10,669 nucleotides of DNA from Candidatus Woesearchaeota archaeon (GTDB taxonomy: Archaea > Nanobdellota > Nanobdellia > Woesearchaeales > UBA10216), in NCBI GenBank assembly GCA_016180145.1, contig JACPBT010000002.1, positions 1 to 10,669 on the forward strand, given 5' to 3'. The notes under the pieces were generated by a model. It was not told the DNA's origin, made no database searches, and worked only from the letters and a program-made list of their open reading frames with translations. This document shows, one piece after another, positions 5,419 to 10,669 of the stretch. The position numbers and the translations under genes are program-made. Numbering within the stretch: the first letter of the stretch is position 1; each line of letters begins with the position of its first letter.

Positions 5419-7992
5419 ATGGACGAGAATTTTGTTTACAAGCAGGTGGGGAGCGTTATTTTTGGTATGCTTAGCCCTAAGATGATTAAGAAGATGGCTT
5501 CTGCGAAGGTTGTTACTCCTGAGCTTTATGATAAGGAGGGCTACCCTGTTGATGGCGGCCTTATGGATGTTCGCCTTGGTGTTATTGACCCTGGTTTGAG
5601 GTGCAAGACCTGTGGTTCCCGCCTTAAGGAGTGCATTGGGCATTTCGGCTACATTTCGCTTGCAAGGCCTGTTATTCATTACAATTATGTTCCGGTTATA
5701 TTGACTTTCCTGAGGAATACCTGCCGTGAATGCTCAAGGGTTCTTCTTGCGGATGCGAAGCTTTCCCAGGTCAGGGATAAGCTTAGGCAGATTGGCGCTG
5801 AGAAGGGTCCTGATGTTATGAGGAAGCGTCTTAAGGAGGATATTGCGGCTTCAAATAATGCAGGCAAGTGCCCTTACTGCAAGGCGCGCCAGTTTAAGAT
5901 TACTATTGAGAAGCCTACTACTTTCCTTGAGAATGAGCGGAGGATTTCTCCTATTGAGATTCGTTCAAGGCTTGAGAAGGTTACTGATGATGATGCGGAG
6001 CTTTTTGGCTTGAATGTGCGTGCTTCGCGTCCTGAGTGGATGGTGCTTACTGTTTTCCCCATTCCTCCGGTTACTATGCGCCCCTCTATTACGCTTGAGA
6101 CTGGTGAGCGCTCTGAGGACGACCTTACTCATAAGCTCGGTGATATTGTCAGGATTAATCAGCGGCTTTTTGAGAACATTAATGCGGGTGCTCCTGAGAT
6201 TATTGTTGAGGACCTGTGGGATTTGCTTCAGTATCATGTTACCACCTTTTTTGATAATGAGATTGCGCAGCTTCCTCCTGCGAGGCACCGTTCTGGTCAG
6301 CCTTTGAAGACTATCAGCGAGCGCATAAGGAGTAAGGAGGGGCGCATTCGTCACAACCTTGTTGGGAAGCGCACTAATTTTTCTGCACGCACCGTCATAA
6401 GCCCTGACCCTATGCTTGGTCTTAATGAGGTTGGCGTTCCTGACATCATGGCTCTGAATCTCACTGTTCCTGAGCGTGTTACTGAGTGGAATATTGACTA
6501 CCTGAAGAGGTTTGTCAAGAATGGCCCTAAAGCTTATCCGGGTGCGAATTATATTATAAGGCCTGATGGGAAGAAGAAGAAGCTCACTGAGGATATTATT
6601 GAGGCTACGCTTGAGGAGCTTCAGCCGGGCTACATTGTTGAGCGCCACCTGATGGATGGGGATATTGCAATTTTCAACAGGCAGCCGTCTCTTCACAGGG
6701 TTAGCATGATGTGCCATCATGTTCGTGTTCTTCCGTGCAAGACTCTTCGCTTTAATCCTGCGGTTTGTTTCCCTTATAATGCTGACTTTGACGGCGATGA
6801 GATGAATCTTCACATTCCCCAGACTGAGGAGTCCCGTGCCGAGGCTGAGCTTCTTATGATGGTTCAGACTCAGCTTATAAGCCCGCGTTATGGCTTGGCT
6901 GTTATCGGCTGTGTTCAGGATGCAATCTCCGGCAATTACCTCTTGACTCAGAAGGGCTTTTCTTTGAGGCGTGAGGATGCTGTTGATTTGCTTTCATCTA
7001 TTGGCGTGACTGACTTGTCTTCGCTTCCTAAGAAAGAGGTTGTTTCCGGTAAGGAGGTTTTCAGCATGCTTCTTCCTGGTGATTTTAATTTTGCAGGCAG
7101 GTCGCGCTCAAAGGATGAGCCTGAGGTTGTTATTGAGGATGGTAAGCTTGTTTCCGGGGTTATGGATAAGAACAATCTTGGTGAGGGTTCTGGGTTGCTT
7201 TTGCGCAACCTGCACAAGAAGTATGGGGAGTCTTTTGCTGTTGATTTGCTTGGCAGGCTTTTCCGTCTTGGCATTTCTGTTCTTTTCAGGCGGGGTTTCA
7301 CAACTACTATTGCTGACACTGACCTTCTGGCTGAGGCTGGTGATAAAATTTCCGCTCTTTTCGTTTCTGCTGAGCAGGAGGTTCAGCGCCTTATTGCCGA
7401 GTTTAATTCAGGGCAGCTTAAGCCTTTCCCTGGCAGGTCTTCAAGGGAGACTCTTGAGCTTAAGATTCTTGAGGTGCTTAATAAGGCGAGGAACGAGACC
7501 GGGCATATTGTTGCTGATTATGCAAATCCTGGCTCGCACACGCTTATTATGGCTAATTCGGGTGCGCGCGGAAACCTTCTTAACCTTGCCCAGATGGCAG
7601 GCTGTGTCGGGCAGCAGGCTTTGCGTGGCAAGCGCATTGAGAAGGGTTTCAAGAACCGCACGTTGTCATGCTTCCGGCCCTTTGATTTGGGCAGTGAGGC
7701 TCACGGCTTTATCAAGAGCAGCTTTAAGCGCGGGTTAAAGCCTGCTGAGTTTTTCTTCCAGGCTATGGTTGGCCGTGACTCTCTTATGGACACTGCTTTG
7801 AGAACTCCTAAGTCAGGATACCTTTACCGCAGGCTTTCAAATGCCATGCAGGACCTTAAGGTAGAGTATGATGGCACGGTTAGGGACGCGTCTGGCAGGA
7901 TTCTGCAGTTCAGCTATGGCGAGGATGGCATTGACGTTTCCCGTTCAGAGGGTGGCACGATTAATGTTTCAAGGATTGCGAGGAGTGAATGA
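5419..7992 (+). CDS. rpoA1: DNA-directed RNA polymerase subunit A' (N-terminal part of the largest subunit)
   Basis: This 857-residue protein is the catalytic beta-prime/Rpb1 homologue. Clamp zinc sites are seen at C62/C65/C72/H75 and at C102/C105/C151/C154. The Mg-binding catalytic loop NADFDGDEMNLHIPQ begins at residue 454 (D456, D458, D460). Upstream of it is GDIAIFNRQPSLHR. The bridge helix (MVGRDSLMDTALRTPKSGYL) lies near the C-terminus, so the split from A'' falls after it, as is usual in archaea. The ATG at 5419 is chosen because GAGGT (5409-5413) sits 5 nt upstream. A TTG at 5407 overlapping the B' stop is a weaker alternative that would add four residues. The stop overlaps the region where A'' starts. 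Confidence 0.97.
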   Translation: MDENFVYKQVGSVIFGMLSPKMIKKMASAKVVTPELYDKEGYPVDGGLMDVRLGVIDPGLRCKTCGSRLKECIGHFGYISLARPVIHYNYVPVILTFLRNTCRECSRVLLADAKLSQVRDKLRQIGAEKGPDVMRKRLKEDIAASNNAGKCPYCKARQFKITIEKPTTFLENERRISPIEIRSRLEKVTDDDAELFGLNVRASRPEWMVLTVFPIPPVTMRPSITLETGERSEDDLTHKLGDIVRINQRLFENINAGAPEIIVEDLWDLLQYHVTTFFDNEIAQLPPARHRSGQPLKTISERIRSKEGRIRHNLVGKRTNFSARTVISPDPMLGLNEVGVPDIMALNLTVPERVTEWNIDYLKRFVKNGPKAYPGANYIIRPDGKKKKLTEDIIEATLEELQPGYIVERHLMDGDIAIFNRQPSLHRVSMMCHHVRVLPCKTLRFNPAVCFPYNADFDGDEMNLHIPQTEESRAEAELLMMVQTQLISPRYGLAVIGCVQDAISGNYLLTQKGFSLRREDAVDLLSSIGVTDLSSLPKKEVVSGKEVFSMLLPGDFNFAGRSRSKDEPEVVIEDGKLVSGVMDKNNLGEGSGLLLRNLHKKYGESFAVDLLGRLFRLGISVLFRRGFTTTIADTDLLAEAGDKISALFVSAEQEVQRLIAEFNSGQLKPFPGRSSRETLELKILEVLNKARNETGHIVADYANPGSHTLIMANSGARGNLLNLAQMAGCVGQQALRGKRIEKGFKNRTLSCFRPFDLGSEAHGFIKSSFKRGLKPAEFFFQAMVGRDSLMDTALRTPKSGYLYRRLSNAMQDLKVEYDGTVRDASGRILQFSYGEDGIDVSRSEGGTINVSRIARSE

Positions 7993-7994
7993 GA

Positions 7995-9134
7995 ATGGCA
8001 GATGCTTTAAAGGAGTATGAGGCGCTTCTTCCATCAGGCTTGGTTTCAAGGATGGTTGAGGAGTTGGGGGACAAGGCTTCTGATTCAAAAGTGAAGTCTG
8101 TTTTTAAGCGTCTTGTTGACGAGTATGAGCGGATGAAGGTTCATGCAGGCGAGTCTGTTGGCATTGTCGCTGCTGAGTCTATTGGCGAGCCGGGCACTCA
8201 GATGACGCTTAACACTTTCCATTTTGCAGGCGTTGCTGAGATGAACATTACGATGGGCCTTCCGAGGATTATTGAGGTTCTTGATGGCAGGAAGACTCTT
8301 GCAACTCCTATGATGGATATTTATCTTAAGCGCCCTTATTCGCAGGGGCAGGATATTAAGAAGATTGCGCTTTCGGTCAAGGAGACTCGCCTGAAGGATG
8401 TTGCTGCGGAGATTTCCCTTAACCTTGCTGATGCGAGGATTGATGTTGCTGTTGATGATGCCAGGCTTTCTGAGCTTGGGATGACTAAGCAGGGGCTTGT
8501 TTCTGTCCTTAAGAAAGAGGCTAAGGGGCTTTCTGTTGAGCTTAGGAAAGAGCTTTTGTGTTTTAAGGCAAAGAATAAGGAGGAGAATGTTAATGAGGTG
8601 TTTAAGCTTAAGGAGAAGTTGAAGGAGGTTGTTATAAAGGGCATTAAGGGAGTCTATCAGGTTTTGCCTGTGAAGCGTGGCAGCGAGTTTGTTATAATAA
8701 CTGCCGGCACCAATCTGAAGAAAGTTCTTTCTCTTCCTTTTGTTGATGATACAAGGACTGTTAGCAATGACATTTTTGAGATTGAGGCTGTTCTTGGCAT
8801 TGAGGCTGCCCGTCAGGCTGTTATTAATGAGGTTTTCAAGGTTATTGAAAATCAGGGGCTTAATGTTGACATCAGGCATCTTATGCTTGTTGCAGATACC
8901 ATGTCCGCAGCCGGCAGGATTCAGGGCATTACCCGTTATGGCGTTGTCAAGAATAAGGCAAGCGTCCTTGCTAAGGCTTCTTTTGAGACGCCTATAAAGT
9001 ATTTTATTGAGGCAAGCCTTTACGGCGAGGTTGATAAGCTGACGTCTGTTGTTGAGAATGTTATGCTTAACCAGCCTGTGCCTGTCGGCACAGGTATGCT
9101 CAAGCTTGTGGCAAAGCATGATGAGGGCAAGTGA
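7995..9134 (+). CDS. rpoA2: DNA-directed RNA polymerase subunit A'' (C-terminal part of the largest subunit)
   Basis: This 379-residue protein completes the largest subunit. GIVAAESIGEPGTQMTLNTF (trigger-loop region, around residue 70) and NITMGLPRIIEVLDGRKT are unmistakable. The C-terminal jaw and cleft motifs NQGLNVDIRHLMLVADTM and GRIQGITRYGV follow. Two ATGs are possible. The one at 7989 overlaps the A' stop in an ATGA arrangement but leaves almost no space after the GGAGTGA sequence (7982-7988). The one at 7995 has 6-nt spacing and is preferred; they differ by two residues. It is the last polymerase gene before a new promoter. Confidence 0.96.
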   Translation: MADALKEYEALLPSGLVSRMVEELGDKASDSKVKSVFKRLVDEYERMKVHAGESVGIVAAESIGEPGTQMTLNTFHFAGVAEMNITMGLPRIIEVLDGRKTLATPMMDIYLKRPYSQGQDIKKIALSVKETRLKDVAAEISLNLADARIDVAVDDARLSELGMTKQGLVSVLKKEAKGLSVELRKELLCFKAKNKEENVNEVFKLKEKLKEVVIKGIKGVYQVLPVKRGSEFVIITAGTNLKKVLSLPFVDDTRTVSNDIFEIEAVLGIEAARQAVINEVFKVIENQGLNVDIRHLMLVADTMSAAGRIQGITRYGVVKNKASVLAKASFETPIKYFIEASLYGEVDKLTSVVENVMLNQPVPVGTGMLKLVAKHDEGK

Positions 9135-9136
9135 CT

Positions 9137-9154
9137 GCGAAAACCTTTTTAAAG
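9137..9154 (+). promoter_or_regulatory. Promoter of rpl30e-nusA
   Basis: GCGAAAAC (BRE) directly followed by CTTTTTAAAG (TATA-like) lies in the 45-bp gap after rpoA''. The predicted start is near 9175, only about 5 nt before the rpl30e ATG, so the message would be almost leaderless. The BRE core CGAAAAC is shared with the tRNA/polymerase promoter at 1470-1487. The T-run in it could also end upstream transcription. Confidence 0.6.
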
Positions 9155-9179
9155 TGATTGCCATTATTCGGAGCTTAAA

Positions 9180-9443
9180 ATGCCTTTGAGTGAAATTAAG
9201 CGGAACCTGAAAACATCTCGCCTTGTCATAGGCACAAACATCTCCCTTAAGCAGCTTAAGCTGGGCAGGCTTTCCAAGATTTTCCTGTCAAGCAACTGTC
9301 CTCCGTCCCTGAAGAGAGATTTTGATTACTATTGCGGCCTTGGCGCCTGCGCTGTTGAGTCTCTTGACATTCCTAACGAGGAGCTTGGCATTGCCTGCAA
9401 GAAGCCGTTTCCTGTTTCGGTTGTTGGCATTCTCAAGCAGTGA
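9180..9443 (+). CDS. rpl30e: Large ribosomal subunit protein eL30 (L30e)
   Basis: This 87-residue protein has the L7Ae/L30e fold. KTSRLVIGTNISLKQLKLG matches the N-terminal RNA-binding part and SKIFLSSNCPPSLKRDFDYY the central helix and strand. ELGIACKKPFPVSVVGIL is the characteristic L30e ending. L30e proteins bind kink-turn RNA in the large ribosomal subunit. Placement between rpoA'' and nusA is the standard archaeal order. The length is slightly short of the usual 95-105 residues, mainly at the ends, with no sign of damage. Its own promoter lies just upstream and nusA begins 5 nt after its stop. Confidence 0.93.
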   Translation: MPLSEIKRNLKTSRLVIGTNISLKQLKLGRLSKIFLSSNCPPSLKRDFDYYCGLGACAVESLDIPNEELGIACKKPFPVSVVGILKQ

Positions 9444-9448
9444 GCACC

Positions 9449-9859
9449 ATGAGAATAAAGTATGACCAGACGCTTCTTAAGCTGATGTATTTCTTTGAGT
9501 CAGCCACCCATTCTAAGCTGAAGGACTGCTTTGTTGACTCCAATGGCGTGCTTACTTTTGTTGTTGAGAGCAATATTGCAGGTGCGATTGGGAAAAGTGG
9601 CGTGAATGCAAAAAAGGTTGAGTCTGCCCTTAAGCGGCGTATTCGCATAGTTGCCTTTTCTCCTGTTCTTGAGGAGTTCATTGTAAACCTTTTGAGGCCT
9701 TTTAAAGTCCGCAATATTTCTGTTCAGGATGGCACAGTTATCATAACGCCTGAGCCGGAGAGCCGTGGCTATATTATCGGCAGGGCTGCCTCTAATCTTA
9801 GAAATTATGAGGGTGTTGTTAAGCGCTATTTTGATGTTAAGGAGATTAAGGTTGTTTGA
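9449..9859 (+). CDS. nusA: Archaeal NusA-like transcription factor (two KH domains)
   Basis: This 136-residue protein is the short archaeal NusA, which has only the KH modules of bacterial NusA. KH1 has the intact loop GKSG at residues 48-51 (IAGAIGKSGVNAKKVE). KH2 has GYIIGRAASNLRN, where the expected G-x-x-G loop reads GRAA (residues 111-114), so its last glycine is replaced. Archaeal NusA is thought to bind RNA in connection with transcription termination or antitermination; its exact role is unsettled. The ATG at 9449 is preferred. A GTG at 9440 overlapping the rpl30e stop would add three residues. It closes the operon: rps12 and rps7, which often follow in archaea, are absent. Confidence 0.92.
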   Translation: MRIKYDQTLLKLMYFFESATHSKLKDCFVDSNGVLTFVVESNIAGAIGKSGVNAKKVESALKRRIRIVAFSPVLEEFIVNLLRPFKVRNISVQDGTVIITPEPESRGYIIGRAASNLRNYEGVVKRYFDVKEIKVV

Positions 9860-9962
9860 GTCGTTGCCACCGCTGTTATGAATTATCACAGCGCACATAA
9901 CTTGGCGTTTCCAAACAGACATAGGTGTGGAAATGGAAGGAAATAGATGGACGAAATTAATA
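9860..9962. other. Intergenic stretch after nusA with short hairpins
   Basis: GTTATG (about 9875-9880) can pair with CATAAC (about 9896-9901), or GCTGT with ACAGC within the same segment. TTTCCA (9908-9913) pairs with TGGAAA (9928-9933). A T-rich run (9984-9996) further on may end nusA transcription. No gene is recognised. Confidence 0.3.
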
Positions 9963-9978
9963 AAGAAAAGTTTATAAT
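9963..9978 (+). promoter_or_regulatory. Promoter of the putative lipoprotein gene
   Basis: AAGAAAAG (BRE-like) precedes TTTATAAT (9971-9978). The TATA centre is about 25 nt before the ATG at 9999, the spacing of a leaderless archaeal gene. The gene therefore seems fitted with a usable archaeal promoter although its codon use is unlike the operon. Confidence 0.55.
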
Positions 9979-9998
9979 CTAACTTTTTCATTCTTTCT

Positions 9999-10352
9999 AT
10001 GATTAATAATTTGCTAAAAGCAGGTTTAGTATTATCGTTGTTGTTTATAACATCTTGTAGTTCTACCGCCTCTTTACCTCCAATATATGAATGTGAAACC
10101 GCAAAATGTTATCAAGACGGTCAGTTAGTCAAAGCTAATGAACTAAGCAAAAATCCTAATTTAGTTGATTATGTTTCACCCACATATAATTTTGAAAGTA
10201 TGCGTGATATGTTATTCATTGACTGTTCGGGGGTATGTGCTGACAGGGGGTATTCAATTTATGCTACGTCTGAACCAGATATTGTTTTGAATAGATTTAC
10301 TGGAAGAAAAAACTATATTATAAACTGCTTATGCGGAAATTTAAGAGAATGA
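9999..10352 (+). CDS. Small cysteine-rich putative lipoprotein, function unknown
   Basis: This 117-residue protein has a lipoprotein-type signal: positively charged start (MINNLLKAG), hydrophobic core (LVLSLLF) and lipobox ITSC with the modifiable C20. The mature part carries six more cysteines in pairs, C32/C37, C76/C80 and C110/C112, which could form disulfides outside the cell. No family is recognised. Codon use (TTA, AAA, GAA, CAA, ATA frequent) differs sharply from the G/T-rich polymerase genes next to it, suggesting recent acquisition or relaxed selection. It stands alone, with its own promoter upstream and convergent small genes downstream. Secretion is well supported; lipid attachment is inferred only from the lipobox. 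No ribosome-binding site is seen, in line with leaderless expression. Confidence 0.68.
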   Translation: MINNLLKAGLVLSLLFITSCSSTASLPPIYECETAKCYQDGQLVKANELSKNPNLVDYVSPTYNFESMRDMLFIDCSGVCADRGYSIYATSEPDIVLNRFTGRKNYIINCLCGNLRE

Positions 10353-10362
10353 TTCAGGGAGC

Positions 10363-10404
10363 TGGTGGGGCAAGAACCATGGGGGTTGAGCCGCAGCGAA
10401 ACCC
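10363..10404. ncRNA. G/C-rich double-hairpin element, candidate RNA or 3' UTR structure
   Basis: In A/T-rich surroundings this segment is markedly G/C-rich. A first hairpin pairs TGGT (10363-10366) with ACCA (10376-10379). The second is symmetric. It has GGGTT/AACCC (10383-10387 with 10400-10404), then GA facing GA, then GC/GC, then a CGCA loop. Tandem G-A pairs of this kind are common in folded RNAs. It lies between two convergent genes, where it could also act as a shared terminator structure. No RNA family is recognised, and the strand is not decided. Confidence 0.35.
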
Positions 10405-10411
10405 GTAGTAG

Positions 10412-10419
10412 TTTATATA
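10412..10419. promoter_or_regulatory. TATA-like box with no clear gene
   Basis: TTTATATA lacks a good BRE on either strand. On the minus strand it would start transcription near 10390 across the G/C-rich hairpins. On the plus strand it would run antisense to the gene at 10454-10603. Functional status is open. Confidence 0.2.
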
Positions 10420-10453
10420 GGTAACATGATGCACATATAGATAATTCTGATGA

Positions 10454-10603
10454 TTAGAATAAGATATTTCCCACAAAAAACGACTTTATCAACTTTGGCT
10501 CCCTTTGAATGCTTTGCATTTTTGCTTTAATAAGTGGCTTAAATTCTTTTTTATTTCTTGCCTGATGCGCTTTTAATTCATTTATATCCGCAGAATACGT
10601 CAT
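10454..10603 (-). CDS. Small hypothetical protein (49 residues)
   Basis: The frame from the ATG at 10603 gives a 49-residue basic protein starting MTYSADINELKAHQARNKKE and ending VGNILF. The middle is probably helical (KEFKPLIKAKMQSIQ). No family is recognised. An ATG at 10648 in the same frame is rejected as the start because it lies inside the upstream gene. From 10603 the start codon follows that gene's TAG by one base, which suggests an operon. A short hairpin (ATTCT 10444-10448 with AGAAT 10456-10460) overlaps its stop codon and could help end transcription. It may be a genuine small gene or the remains of a longer one. Confidence 0.4.
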   Translation of the reverse strand: MTYSADINELKAHQARNKKEFKPLIKAKMQSIQREPKLIKSFFVGNILF

Positions 10604-10604
10604 T

Positions 10605-10669
10605 CTAAATTTCCTTTTTGATTTTTGAAGCGAATTCCCTGCACTCATTCAAGAACTTCTCTTTTTTAG
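10605..10669 (-). CDS. C-terminal end of an unidentified protein (cut by window edge)
   Basis: Reading leftwards from the window end, a frame gives the 20 residues KKEKFLNECREFASKIKKEI followed by TAG (10607-10605). The alternating charged and hydrophobic pattern looks like a genuine C-terminal helix, and the stop lies one base before the start of the next small gene. The rest of the gene is outside the window, so no function can be assigned. Confidence 0.45.
   Translation of the reverse strand, partial: KKEKFLNECREFASKIKKEI

Noticed and set aside
8085..9164. 359-codon open frame on the minus strand opposite rpoA''
   Set aside because: It lies wholly opposite a well-conserved gene, has no recognisable motif, and is explained by the lack of TTA, CTA and TCA codons in the sense gene. 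The same applies to minus-strand frames at 5965-6813 and 4064-4741.
10424..10460. C/D-box-like words (ATGATG, CTGA, TGATGA)
   Set aside because: The boxes overlap, box C is imperfect and no terminal D box or closing stem is present, so a C/D guide RNA is not supported.
1..10669. CRISPR array or insertion sequence
   Set aside because: No regularly spaced repeats and no transposase-like frame were seen; repeats found are short and few.

Overview
This is archaeal DNA. Its core is the conserved RNA polymerase operon in the order rpoH - rpoB'' - rpoB' - rpoA' - rpoA'' - rpl30e - nusA, with both large subunits split. The genes are tightly packed, and the promoters have archaeal BRE/TATA boxes about 25 nt before leaderless or nearly leaderless starts. 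Two tRNA genes directly upstream carry bulge-helix-bulge introns. A split B subunit combined with several introns per tRNA at unusual sites would fit a small-genome lineage such as a DPANN archaeon, but the sequence alone does not settle the taxon.

Layout. Bases 1-1013 lie on the minus strand. They hold the start of a winged-helix regulator (1-177, cut by the window edge), whose TATA box sits inside a perfect 13-bp inverted repeat, and an AbrB/PIN-type toxin-antitoxin pair (975-326). Bases 1014-1588 have no convincing protein gene. They contain two long inverted-repeat structures (1064-1138 and 1144-1199), a possible pseudoknot (1227-1291), short repeated words and two tandem promoter-like sequences (1397-1413 and 1470-1487).

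Bases 1589-1865 encode tRNA-Asp(GUC) and tRNA-Lys(UUU). Each gene has two introns, and removing them gives ideal 75-nt cloverleaves. One intron in each tRNA sits at the same T-loop position (59/60). No promoter is visible between the tRNAs and rpoH, so tRNAs and polymerase subunits may share a transcript.

Bases 1887-9134 encode the polymerase subunits: H (assembly), B''+B' (the beta-like half) and A'+A'' (the beta-prime-like half with the NADFDGD catalytic site, bridge helix and trigger loop). A fresh promoter at 9137-9154 serves rpl30e and nusA. After nusA the usual archaeal neighbours (rps12, rps7) are absent. A small cysteine-rich putative lipoprotein with different, A/T-rich codon use follows (9999-10352), then a G/C-rich hairpin element (10363-10404), then a convergent minus-strand pair of small hypothetical genes, one cut by the window end.

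The most notable content is the pair of doubly interrupted tRNAs, the operator-wrapped regulator promoter, and the structured non-coding stretches at 1064-1291 and 10363-10404.
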